Shown one piece after another: positions 18,798 through 26,560 of a stretch of 64,000 nt of DNA. The stretch is from Amarolinea aalborgensis. GTDB lineage: Bacteria > Chloroflexota > Anaerolineae > SSC4 > Amarolineaceae. Position 1 is the stretch's first letter. Every line of letters starts with the position of its first letter. The stretch is from positions 372,001 to 436,000 of the forward strand of contig NZ_UETR01000001.1 in assembly GCF_900491745.1 (NCBI RefSeq), given 5' to 3'. Both the position numbers and the translations under genes were made by a program. The notes beneath the pieces are model-generated. The model saw nothing but the letters and a program-made list of their open reading frames with translations. It did no database searches and was not told the origin of the DNA.

Positions 18798-20009
18798 ATG
18801 GCTCGCTATGCACAAATTGTCGGTTGGGGCTGCTACGCGCCCGAGCGTGTGCTCACCAATCGTGACCTGGAAGGCATCATTGACACTACCGATGATTGGA
18901 TCGTCACCCGAACCGGCATCCGCGAGCGCCATATTGCCACCAACCCACGGGAGACAACGGCCACGATGGCGACCAAGGCCGCGGCCGCGGCGTTGCGCGT
19001 GGCCGGGGTGTCAGCCAACGAGGTAGATTTGATCATTTGTTCGACCTCGTCGCCTGAACATCAATTCCCGGCTACGGCCTGCCTGGTGCAGGATGCTCTC
19101 GGCGCGGAGCGCGCCGGCGCGTTCGATCTCAGCGCGGCCTGCTCTGGTTTCGTCTACGCACTGACGCTGGCGCGCAGTATGATCGTCAGCGGCGGCGCGC
19201 AAAATATCATTGTCATCGGCTCCGAAACTCTCTCGCGTATCGTGGATTGGAGCGATCGCGCCACCTGCGTACTGTTCGGTGATGGCGCGGGCGCGGTGCT
19301 GCTCAGCGCCAGCGAGGAGCCGGGCGGCATCCTTGCCAGTGTGCTCGGCTCGGACGGCTCCGGCGCTGAACTGCTCTCCCTGCCGGCTGGCGGCAGCCGC
19401 ATGCCCACCACGTTGGAGACCGTGACCGGCCGCCAGCACTATGTCAAAATGGATGGCGCGGCCGTCTTCCGCTTCGCCACCCGCATCATGGCGACCGCCA
19501 CACGTGAAGTGGTTGAGAAGGCCGGCTTGACCCTGGATGACATTGACCTGATCATCCCCCACCAGGCCAACGCCCGTATCATCGAATCATCGGTGCAACG
19601 CCAGCTCAAGATTCCACGCGAGAAGATCTTCATCAACCTGGAACGCTACGGCAACACCTCCACGGCCTCCATTCCGCTGGCGCTGTGCGAAGCCATCGAG
19701 TCCGGCCGCGTCAAGAAAGACGATAACCTCGTCTTCGTCAGCTTTGGCGCCGGCTTGACCTGGGCCGCGACCGCGATTCACTGGGGTGCGCCGGTGCCTG
19801 CCTCCCAGCCGAAGTGGTGGCAAGAGGCGCAGCGTCAAGGCGCCTACGGCGCGGCGCGCGCCCGTTCGACCGTGCGGCGCCTCCTGCGCAAGTACGACAG
19901 CCTGGCCGAAGATATCCGGGTGCCGGAGATCGAGCTGCCAGAACGGTTCCGCGTGCTGGGCCTGGGCAAGCGCCCGACCAAGAAGCACGAACAAAACGGC
20001 AACGAGTAG
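18798..20009 (+). CDS. fabH: 3-oxoacyl-ACP synthase III (FabH-like) with C-terminal extension
   Basis: 403 residues. IVGWGCYAPERVLTN, TTDDWIVTRTGIRERH, catalytic Cys ~115 in AACSGFVYAL, His in IIPHQANARI and Asn in ERYGNTSTASIP make up the thiolase-fold KAS III active site. It normally starts fatty acid chains from an acyl-CoA plus malonyl-ACP. Standard FabH ends near residue 325; here ~75 further residues, charged and helical (WWQEAQRQGAYGAARARSTV), have no family I know. The following zincin gene starts 5 nt after the stop. Good SD (AAGGAG) upstream. A specialised KAS III paralogue is the alternative. Confidence 0.88.
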   Translation: MARYAQIVGWGCYAPERVLTNRDLEGIIDTTDDWIVTRTGIRERHIATNPRETTATMATKAAAAALRVAGVSANEVDLIICSTSSPEHQFPATACLVQDALGAERAGAFDLSAACSGFVYALTLARSMIVSGGAQNIIVIGSETLSRIVDWSDRATCVLFGDGAGAVLLSASEEPGGILASVLGSDGSGAELLSLPAGGSRMPTTLETVTGRQHYVKMDGAAVFRFATRIMATATREVVEKAGLTLDDIDLIIPHQANARIIESSVQRQLKIPREKIFINLERYGNTSTASIPLALCEAIESGRVKKDDNLVFVSFGAGLTWAATAIHWGAPVPASQPKWWQEAQRQGAYGAARARSTVRRLLRKYDSLAEDIRVPEIELPERFRVLGLGKRPTKKHEQNGNE

Positions 20010-20013
20010 ACCC

Positions 20014-20382
20014 ATGCTGAGTTCAGAGGACTTCGAAGCCCTGGTGGTTGAAGCGGTTGCCAGTATGCCTGAGCAAATTCTAGGCTATCTGCGCAATGTC
20101 GCGATCACCGTCGAGTTATGGCCGACGCCGGCGCACCTGGCGCGCAGTCGCGTGGGGCCGGGCTATACGCTGTTCGGTCTATACGAGGGCATTCCGTTGA
20201 TCCGTCGCGACTCCGGTTACAACCTGGTGCCGCCCGACCGCATTACCATCTTCCAAGGGCCAATCGAGCAGGTTTTTCGCACCCCCGATGCCATCCGCGA
20301 GCAGGTGCGCAAAACGGTCTTGCACGAAATCGCGCACCATTTCGGTTTCGACGAACGCGAGATTCGTGATCTCGGTTATTGA
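20014..20382 (+). CDS. Small zincin-like metallopeptidase family protein
   Basis: 122 residues starting at ATG 20014, 5 nt after the fabH stop. The C-terminus carries VLHEIAHHFGFDE, the HExxH zinc motif, with family features FGLYEGIPLIRR, LPPDRITIFQGPI-like sequence (here VPPDRITIFQGPI) and a final DLGY. It matches the family represented by Thermus TTHA0227, whose role is unknown. Cytoplasmic. The very tight spacing suggests cotranscription and perhaps coupled translation with fabH. Confidence 0.82.
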   Translation: MLSSEDFEALVVEAVASMPEQILGYLRNVAITVELWPTPAHLARSRVGPGYTLFGLYEGIPLIRRDSGYNLVPPDRITIFQGPIEQVFRTPDAIREQVRKTVLHEIAHHFGFDEREIRDLGY

Positions 20383-20398
20383 CGCGAGAGCAGAGTTG

Positions 20399-21169
20399 AT
20401 GACTGAAAACCGCTCGGCAAGCCGCTTGCTCGATCGCCTGGATGCCATCGGTCAGGCATTGGCCGAGACGCCGGCCGCCCTCGGTCTCTTGGGGCTGGGG
20501 TCGGTTGGAGTGGAGTTGGCGCGCCTCGACGCCTACTCGGACCTGGATTTCTATGTCATCGTTCGGGAAGGTCACAAGGCGACCTATCTGCAAGACCTGG
20601 CCTGGCTGGCGACAGCCTGTCCGCTGGCCTACACCTTTCAGAACACCGCTGATGGCTTCAAATTCCTCTACCGCGATGGCCTTTACGGCGAGTTCGCCGT
20701 TTTCGAGCCGGCCGAACTGGCGTCGGTGTCGTACGCGGTTGGGCGCTGGGTCTGGCGCGCACCCGATTGGGACCCGGATGCCTGGCTGCCCGCGCCGCGC
20801 CAACCGCAGCCGCTAACGCAGACCGTGGACGCGCTGGTCAACGAGGCGCTTACGAATCTGTATGTCGGCCTGGGACGTTATCGTCGAGGCGAGAAGCTGT
20901 CGGCCTTACGCTTCATCCAGGGCTACGCGGTGGATCGCATCGTGGACCTGGCGCCGCACCTGGAGACGGCGCAGCCTGGATTCGAAGACTCGTTCAACCG
21001 CGAACGGCGCTTCGAAGCACGTTTTCCACAGACCGCCACCGTGCTGGCTTCTTGCCTGCCCGGCTATGACGCCACACCAGCCGCCGCCCGCGCGATCCTG
21101 CAATTCCTCAGCGCCCGGTTTCCCGTCAACCCAGCCCTGAAGACCGCGATCGAGCGGCTGTGCGATTAG
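20399..21169 (+). CDS. Nucleotidyltransferase-fold protein
   Basis: 256 residues from ATG 20399. GLLGLGSVGVELARLDAYSD followed by LDFYVIV matches the GS...DxD signature of the Pol-beta/MNT-type nucleotidyltransferases (aminoglycoside adenylyltransferase-like). The C-terminal half is helical (KLSALRFIQGYAVDRIVDL). Substrate unknown. The last 309 bp are repeated downstream at 21981-22289 at about 94% identity, so the 3' end took part in a recombination event. The gene itself is intact. It lies 16 nt after the zincin gene. Confidence 0.75.
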   Translation: MTENRSASRLLDRLDAIGQALAETPAALGLLGLGSVGVELARLDAYSDLDFYVIVREGHKATYLQDLAWLATACPLAYTFQNTADGFKFLYRDGLYGEFAVFEPAELASVSYAVGRWVWRAPDWDPDAWLPAPRQPQPLTQTVDALVNEALTNLYVGLGRYRRGEKLSALRFIQGYAVDRIVDLAPHLETAQPGFEDSFNRERRFEARFPQTATVLASCLPGYDATPAAARAILQFLSARFPVNPALKTAIERLCD

Positions 21170-21214
21170 TCAGACCCGCGGATGGACGGCCGCGGCCACG
21201 GGCAACGACGGAGG

Positions 21215-21398
21215 GTAACTATTCAGGCATCCTGCGCCGACTGCAGCCGCCGAATGAATTCGGGCCGCAAGGGCGTGCCGCCGCCAGGTCGGCCGGAGCC
21301 GACCGGCGCCGCGTCCACTCAGGTGGACGCCTGGCGGAACGCCCATCAGGCGCGATTTCAATCGCCCGCTTGCCACGGCGCGCCGCCTGAATAGTTAC
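21215..21398. mobile_element. 184-bp element with 14-bp terminal inverted repeats (MITE-like)
   Basis: GTAACTATTCAGGC (21215-21228) and its perfect reverse complement (21385-21398) bound a non-coding segment. Inside, 21244-21287 is an inverted copy of the dispersed element seen at 26298-26342 and 26396-26439. No transposase is encoded. This accounts for most of the gene-free 21170-21492; the remainder holds the hairpin at 21418. Confidence 0.55.
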
Positions 21399-21417
21399 GT
21401 TTATTCATCAAAATGCA

Positions 21418-21458
21418 ACCGGCGGATGCAATATGGGCGTCAATCTGCATCCGCCGGT
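21418..21458 (-). terminator. Hairpin downstream of the DUF2442 gene
   Basis: A 13-bp perfect stem pairs 21418-21430 (ACCGGCGGATGCA) with 21446-21458 around a 15-nt loop. Read on the minus strand it follows the DUF2442 stop and is trailed by TTGCATTTTG, a modest T tract. Confidence 0.5.
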
Positions 21459-21492
21459 AACTCTGACTTACTACCAATAGGAGACCAAGATG

Positions 21493-21795
21493 TTAGGCGC
21501 GCTCTGCTTGGGGCAGGTGAGTCAGCGCTTCCTTTTCCACCGCACTGGGTTCAACCTCAAAGCCATTGTTCCACAATTCGTATTCGCTCAGATCCATATC
21601 ATCGTTCCAAGAGACACCATACCCGCCTGGGTCCACCGTGACTGCCTTGAAGAAGGCTTCGTTTCTCAACAACTGAAAACGCTCAAGCCCAAGAATCTTC
21701 TGGCAATCGTAAACCTTCTGCACTCCGTTAGCAAATGTTACCAGCAGGCGTCTTCCTGCTATAGGTCTCACTGATTTTATCCTTGGCATGTTCAT
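21493..21795 (-). CDS. DUF2442 family protein
   Basis: About 100 residues from ATG 21795 (AGGA 6 nt upstream), MNMPRIKSVRPI... with the DUF2442 core LLVTFANGVQKVYD, LRNEAFFKAVTVDPGGYGVS and the end WNDDMDLSEYELW. DUF2442 proteins are usually encoded beside DUF4160 proteins and are often suspected to be toxin-antitoxin-like pairs. Here the DUF4160 partner lies immediately upstream on the same strand but has lost its 5' end. An intact, probably cytoplasmic small protein. Confidence 0.75.
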   Translation of the reverse strand: MNMPRIKSVRPIAGRRLLVTFANGVQKVYDCQKILGLERFQLLRNEAFFKAVTVDPGGYGVSWNDDMDLSEYELWNNGFEVEPSAVEKEALTHLPQAERA

Positions 21796-21799
21796 AGTC

Positions 21800-21979
21800 C
21801 TACTCCAAGCCAGGCAATTGCTTGAATTCATTGCTCTCCCACATCCGCAACAATTCTTGCCGATATGGTGCGCCCCACTCGCGCACCAGCCTTTGGGCGC
21901 GCTCAGGCAAATCGCCTTCGAGCATCTCCAGTGTTCGAATATCGAAGACGGCGTTGTACTCCCCATAGATGGCGTGAAA
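21800..21979 (-). pseudogene. DUF4160 protein gene, 5'-truncated
   Basis: The frame reads FHAIYGEYNAVFDI, LEMLEGDLPERAQRL and WESNEFKQLPGLE before the stop at 21800-21802, the C-terminal ~60 residues of DUF4160. The conserved N-terminus expected before FHAIYGEY is missing: at 21980/21981 the sequence switches exactly to the duplicated nucleotidyltransferase segment. The stop lies 4 nt before the DUF2442 start, the usual operon order. Confidence 0.7.
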
Positions 21980-21980
21980 G

Positions 21981-22289
21981 TATGTCGGCCTGGGACGTTA
22001 TCGTCGTGGCGAGAAGCTGTCGGCCTTACGCTTCATCCAGGGCTACGCGGTGGATCGCATCGTGGACCTGGCACCGCACCTGGAGACGGCGCAGCCTGGA
22101 TTCGAAGACTCGTTCAACCGCGAACGGCGCTTCGAAGCACGTTTTCCACAGACCGCCGCCGTGCTGGCCGCTTATCTACCCGGCTATGACGCCACACCCG
22201 TCGCTGCGCGCGCCATCCTGCAATTCATCAGCGCGCGGTTTCCCGTCAACCCAGCCCTGAAGGTCGCGATCGAGCGGCTGTGCGATTGA
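21981..22289 (+). pseudogene. Second copy of the nucleotidyltransferase 3' end
   Basis: Aligns base for base, without indels, to 20861-21169, with roughly 17-19 substitutions in 309 bp by my count. Changes at codon level are mostly silent or conservative (for example ATV to AAV, LASC to LAAY), and the same stop position is kept. That pattern looks like a diverged allele rather than a decayed copy. There is no start or N-terminal nucleotidyltransferase core, so no product is expected. Confidence 0.75.
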
Positions 22290-22357
22290 CTGGGCGCCGC
22301 TCGCGTAGCTGCAGCCTTGGGACGCAAAGCATCTTGTTGCTGTCGGGGTGCAAACAT

Positions 22358-22987
22358 GGCGGCGTTGGTTGCGCGCACGCCATCCGGCCGCCAGCCCCGC
22401 CGGAGGCCAGAGGCCATCCGCCTACGAGAGGCAAACCCCTGCGGGGCTGTCAGGCCCGCTAGGGCCTTCCACCTCGTAGCCCGATCCGTTCACGGTCGGG
22501 CGGCGTTGGTTGCGCGCACGCCATCCGGCCGCCAGCCCCGCCGGAGGCCAGAGGCCATCCGCCTACGAGAGGCAAACCCCTGCGGGGCTGTCAGGCCCGC
22601 TAGGGCCTTCCACCTCGTAGCCCGATCCGTTCACGGTCGGGCGGCGTTGGTTGCGCGCACGCCATCCGGCCGCCAGCCCCGCCGGAGGCCAGAGGCCATC
22701 CGCCTACGAGAGGCAAACCCCTGCGGGGCTGTCAGGCCCGCTAGGGCCTTCCACCTCGTAGCCCGATCCGTTCACGGTCGGGCGGCGTTGGTTGCGCGCA
22801 CGCCATCCGGCCGCCAACCCCGCCGGAGACCAGAGGCCATCCCGCTACGCGAGGCAAGCCCCTGCGGGGCTGTCAGGCCCGCTAGGGCCTTCCACCTCGT
22901 AGCCCGATCCGTTCACGGTCGGGCGGCGTTGGTTGCGCGCACGCCATCCCGCTACGAGAGGCAAACCCCTGCGGGGCTGTCAGGCCC
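22358..22987. repeat. 141-bp tandem repeat array, five copies
   Basis: The phrase GGCGTTGGTTGCGCGCACGC recurs at 22361, 22502, 22643, 22784 and 22925, an exact 141-bp period. The fifth copy lacks an internal ~38 bp between two GCCATCC words. Each unit holds several hairpins: CTACGAG...CTCGTAG enclosing CCCCTGCGGGG and GGCCCGCTAGGGCC, and CCGATCCG..CGGTCGG. Since 141 is 47 codons, an open frame runs through the array, but it has no SD and a composition set by the repeat; I treat it as non-coding. Copies 1-3 are nearly identical, copy 4 has several changes. Confidence 0.85.
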
Positions 22988-23008
22988 GAAATTGAAATGC
23001 GCGCTGTC

Positions 23009-23230
23009 TCATGCGTCGGCTTTGCTGCCGACCAGGGTGATATTGCACCCCACCTGGTAGGTCGCCTCTGGATTGGCGGGATTGATGATCTTGCCGCTGG
23101 CATAAAAGCCTACGCTGCCGGTCTTGAATTCTTTGGCCGCCGCAGCCAATTCTCCCCAACTCTCTCCATTCGGCCCAGTGATCGTCAGCATGATCACCTT
23201 GGGCGCCTTCTCGTCGCGTTTGCCTGCCAT
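23009..23230 (-). CDS. Small conserved hypothetical protein
   Basis: 73 residues: MAGKRDEKAPKVIMLTIT... FKTGSVGFYASGKIINPAN... ending SKADA. SD GGAGGA lies 6 nt before the ATG and an extended -10 promoter is present on the same strand ~155 nt upstream, so translation is well supported. The Gly/Asn-rich strand pattern suggests a small beta-rich protein. No family recognised by me. It separates the tandem repeat array from htpG. Confidence 0.65.
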   Translation of the reverse strand: MAGKRDEKAPKVIMLTITGPNGESWGELAAAAKEFKTGSVGFYASGKIINPANPEATYQVGCNITLVGSKADA

Positions 23231-23383
23231 GATGTTCCTCCAAGCCGATTGTGTGCGATGGTCTTCGCTGTGAAATTTGGCGTACGTGACAACTAACGAA
23301 TCGAGAGTCGCCGTGTTCGCGGCCTGGTCGCCGCTGCTGCCATTCAGCGCGCTTTTTCCTCAACTCGCTGCCGCCTCTGGCCT

Positions 23384-23392
23384 ATTATAACA
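23384..23392 (-). promoter_or_regulatory. Extended -10 promoter for the 73-residue gene
   Basis: On the minus strand the sequence reads TGTTATAAT, a consensus -10 with TGn. The -35 region is poor, which such promoters tolerate. Confidence 0.45.
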
Positions 23393-23458
23393 CGCGTTGG
23401 ACATTCGTTACCGAAACCGGCCGTCGCGCGCGGAATCCGATCTTCGCCCCACGCGGCT

Positions 23459-23486
23459 TTGTCATTATGGCAGATTCGACTAGAAT
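23459..23486 (+). promoter_or_regulatory. Sigma70-type promoter for htpG
   Basis: TTGTCA (23459-23464), a 16-nt spacer and TAGAAT (23481-23486), 63 nt before the ATG. No CIRCE-type inverted repeat is visible. Confidence 0.55.
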
Positions 23487-23549
23487 AATCGGCAGGATGC
23501 CGGTGAGCCGGCGTCCTGATTCATCAAGCTTTTCTGGGAGAAGACAGCG

Positions 23550-25445
23550 ATGCCCGATCAAATCCAACAATCCTATGAGTTTCGTGCGGAGATTCAGCAG
23601 CTCCTGCATATCCTGGTTCATTCCCTGTACACCGACCGGGAGATTTTCCTGCGCGAGCTGATCTCCAATGCCTCGGATGCGCTTAGCCGCGTGCAGTTCG
23701 AGATGCTGACCAACCAGGATGTCCTCGACATAGACGCGGAACTGGCCGTGCACATCGCCTTTGACCCCGACGCTAAAACCTTGACGGTCAGCGACAGCGG
23801 GATTGGGATGACGCAGGCGGAGATGATCGAGAACCTGGGTACGATTGCCCATTCGGGCGCGGCCGCCTTTCTCAAGCAGTTGACGCAAGAGAAGCGCCCG
23901 CTCACCGAGGTCATTGGCCGCTTTGGCGTGGGCTTCTACGCCGCGTTCATGGTGGCCGACCGGATCCAGGTCATCTCTCGTTCCTACCGGCCTGACGCGG
24001 AAGCCGCCCAGTGGAGCAGCACGGGCGACAATCAGTACACCGTTGGCCTGGCCGCGCGCAGGTCGCGCGGCACCGATGTCATCCTGCACCTCAAGGAAGA
24101 TGCCGTCGAGTTCCTGACCGCCTGGCGCCTGGAGCAGATTATCAAGAAGCACTCTGACTTTGTAGCGTTTCCGATCTATCTGCAGGACAAGGTCGCCAAT
24201 CAGCGCACCCCGCTCTGGCGCCGCGCGCCGCGTGAGGTGAGCGCCGAGGAGTACGACACGTTCTATCAGCAGTTGACCCTGGACTTCGAGAAGCCGCTCT
24301 TGCACCTGCATTACGTGGCCGATGCCCCGGTTGACATTCACGCCGTGCTCTTCGTTCCACGCACGCGCGAGAAAGGGATGTTGGGCCTGCGCAAGGACTT
24401 CGGCCTGAAGCTCTATTCCAGCCATGTGTTGATCCAAGAGTACAACAAAGACCTGCTGCCCAACCATTTCCGCTTCGTCGAAGGCGTGCTCGATTCAGAG
24501 GACATTCCGCTCAATGTCTCGCGGGAGACGGTGCAGAATAATCGGCTGTTGGCGCAAATTCAGAAGGCGCTCACAGGCCGCCTGGTCAAAGAATTGGCCA
24601 GCCTGGCGACCGAGAAGCCGGATGACTACCGCATATTTTGGCAGGAATTTGGCGGCTTCATCAAAGAAGGCGTTGCCACCGACCTGGTCGGCAAAGACAG
24701 CCTGCTACCCCTGCTGCGTTTTCACTCGACCCAGGCTGCCGCTGCGGACGCGTGGGTCTCCCTGCCGGCTTACGTCGAGCGCATGCCGAGCGAGCAGAAA
24801 GAAATCTACTACATCCTGGGCGAAGACCTGACGTCGGTGCAGCGCAGTCCGCACCTCGATCCGCTCAAGCAGCGCAACATCGAGGTGTTGACGCTGGTAG
24901 AAACGGTTGACAGCTTCATGATGGTGGCGCTGCGCGAGTTCGACGGCAAGCCGCTCAAGAATGTGGACAGCGCGGATCTCGATCTGCCGCCGCTGCCAGA
25001 AAAAGCCGATGAGCCGGCGCGTGAGCCTGTGGCCGACGCCAATTTCAACCGCCTGGTCAGTCGTTTTGTTGAAATCCTGGGCGACCGCGTGCAAGAAGTG
25101 CGTGCGTCGAAGGCGCTCAGCACCAGCCCGTGCCGCCTGGTCTCGCCTGAAGGGGCCATGAACCAGGAGATGCAGCGCGTCTACAAGCTGCTCGATCAAC
25201 CTTTCGACGCGCCGAAGAAGGTGCTGGAGCTCAACCGCAGCCATCCCCTGGTGCAAGACCTGGCTTTCCTGGCGGCCGCCGATCGCCAGCCTGACCTGGT
25301 GCGCCTGGAAATTGAGCAGCTCTACGAAAGCGCGCTGCTGCAAGAAGGCATCCATCCAAACCCGGCGGCCATGGTGGCCGGGATTCAAGAACTACTGGCG
25401 CGCGCCGCGCATGCGACGCGCCGCGCCGAAACCGATGCGGACTGA
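23550..25445 (+). CDS. htpG: Hsp90 family chaperone HtpG
   Basis: 631 residues, full length for bacterial Hsp90. The GHKL ATPase motifs are intact: ELISNASDALSR (catalytic Glu and Mg-binding Asn), DSGIGMTQAEM, and the lid GRFGVGFYAAFMVADR. The middle domain has the catalytic-loop Arg region in VLDSEDIPLNVSRETVQ. The C-terminal dimerisation domain is complete. Cytoplasmic ATP-dependent chaperone. SD GGGAG is upstream; the TauE gene follows at 33 nt. Confidence 0.95.
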   Translation: MPDQIQQSYEFRAEIQQLLHILVHSLYTDREIFLRELISNASDALSRVQFEMLTNQDVLDIDAELAVHIAFDPDAKTLTVSDSGIGMTQAEMIENLGTIAHSGAAAFLKQLTQEKRPLTEVIGRFGVGFYAAFMVADRIQVISRSYRPDAEAAQWSSTGDNQYTVGLAARRSRGTDVILHLKEDAVEFLTAWRLEQIIKKHSDFVAFPIYLQDKVANQRTPLWRRAPREVSAEEYDTFYQQLTLDFEKPLLHLHYVADAPVDIHAVLFVPRTREKGMLGLRKDFGLKLYSSHVLIQEYNKDLLPNHFRFVEGVLDSEDIPLNVSRETVQNNRLLAQIQKALTGRLVKELASLATEKPDDYRIFWQEFGGFIKEGVATDLVGKDSLLPLLRFHSTQAAAADAWVSLPAYVERMPSEQKEIYYILGEDLTSVQRSPHLDPLKQRNIEVLTLVETVDSFMMVALREFDGKPLKNVDSADLDLPPLPEKADEPAREPVADANFNRLVSRFVEILGDRVQEVRASKALSTSPCRLVSPEGAMNQEMQRVYKLLDQPFDAPKKVLELNRSHPLVQDLAFLAAADRQPDLVRLEIEQLYESALLQEGIHPNPAAMVAGIQELLARAAHATRRAETDAD

Positions 25446-25478
25446 CGCCCGGCTGCGGTCAAGGGCCGCGTAGCCATC

Positions 25479-26246
25479 ATGAATGTTTTCAGCCTGGGCC
25501 ACTGGTTCGTACTTTTCCTGGCGGCCGCCGGAGCCGGCGCGGTCAATGCCATCGCGGGCGGGGGAACGCTGATCTCCTTTCCAACGTTGACCGCGCTCGG
25601 TGTGCCGGCCGTGACTGCGAACGTCACCAACACCGTGGCCCTGACGCCCGGCTACCTCGGCGCGACGCTGGCGCAGGCGCGTGATCTGCGTGGGCAAGAA
25701 CGGCGCGCCTGGCTGCTTGTGCCGGTCGGCGCGTTGGGTGGACTGGTCGGCGGCTTCTTGCTCTTGTTGACCACCGAACGGCTCTTTCGCAGCCTGGTGC
25801 CCTATCTGATCCTGTTGGCTTCGGGCTTGCTGGCCGCGCAGCCCCGTGTGCGCGCCTGGGTGGTCGCACGCCAGCGCGATGGATCATCCTCGCGTCATCC
25901 CGCCTGGGTGGCCGCGCCGATCTTCGCCGCCGCCGTTTATGGCGGCTATTTCGGCGCCGGGCTCAGCGTGATCATTCTGGCCGTGCTTGGCGTGACCCTG
26001 GATGATGATCTTACGCGGCTCAATGCGCTCAAACAGGCAATCGCCTTTGCCGTCAACATCGCGGCCGCGCTCTTCTTCGTTTTCTCCGGTCGCGTGCTGT
26101 GGCCGGCCGCGCTGGTCATGGCCCTGGGCGCCATCATCGGCGGGGTCATTGGCGGCCGCGTGGCCGGCCATATCTCCCCCACGCTTCTGCGCCGGCTGGT
26201 GGTGGCGGTTGGCATCAGCGTGGGGTTGTACTACCTGCTTTTTTAG
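25479..26246 (+). CDS. TauE/SafE (TSUP) family membrane transporter
   Basis: 255 residues with about eight membrane helices. The TSUP hallmarks are GAGAVNAIAGGGTLISFPTL near the N-terminus and the repeated half with VYGGYFGAGLSVIILAVLG. Members export or import sulfite, sulfoacetate or other organosulfur anions, and some simply carry anions of unknown nature. No sulfur-metabolism neighbour guides the assignment. It follows htpG closely and may be cotranscribed. The ATG lacks a strong SD. Confidence 0.85.
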   Translation: MNVFSLGHWFVLFLAAAGAGAVNAIAGGGTLISFPTLTALGVPAVTANVTNTVALTPGYLGATLAQARDLRGQERRAWLLVPVGALGGLVGGFLLLLTTERLFRSLVPYLILLASGLLAAQPRVRAWVVARQRDGSSSRHPAWVAAPIFAAAVYGGYFGAGLSVIILAVLGVTLDDDLTRLNALKQAIAFAVNIAAALFFVFSGRVLWPAALVMALGAIIGGVIGGRVAGHISPTLLRRLVVAVGISVGLYYLLF

Positions 26247-26297
26247 TGGATGTGCCGGCCGGCGCAGGCTGGCGACTCGACTGAGCTCGCCGAAGTC

Positions 26298-26482
26298 CTG
26301 GCGGCGGCACGCCCATGCGACCCAAATTCATTCGGCGGCTGCATGGCGCCACGCACTTCCGTCTCCTTCCCCCGATGCGGCCGGCGCAGGCCGGCCTGGC
26401 GGCGGCACGCCTCTGCGCCCCGAATTCATTCGGCGGCTGTGTTTGCGGCGGAACATCCCTTCACCCCGATTCATTCGGCGGT
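26298..26482 (+). repeat. Dispersed GAATTCATTCGGCGGC repeats (two full copies and a half copy)
   Basis: CTGGCGGCGGCACGCC...AATTCATTCGGCGGCTG occurs at 26298-26342 and 26396-26439, with the core CCGATTCATTCGGCGGT at 26466-26482. An inverted copy sits in the small element at 21244-21287. The core forms a CCGAATTCATTCGG-type hairpin as in the RAYT-linked array at 45.5 kb. The rest of 26247-26549 has no gene. Confidence 0.7.
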
Positions 26483-26560
26483 CATTTTCGGCATCTGGCC
26501 GGATGGTGGTAAAATGGCGCGGTACATTCTGCCTCAGCGGCTGCTTCTCGAGGAGTTCTC

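Noticed and set aside
22358..22987. CRISPR array
   Set aside because: Repeats are contiguous 141-bp units with no unique spacers and no cas genes nearby.
22317..23060. A 247-codon frame with 47-residue repeats through the tandem array
   Set aside because: The 141-bp period is divisible by three, so one open unit opens all. No SD and an Arg/Ala/Pro-rich composition dictated by hairpins.
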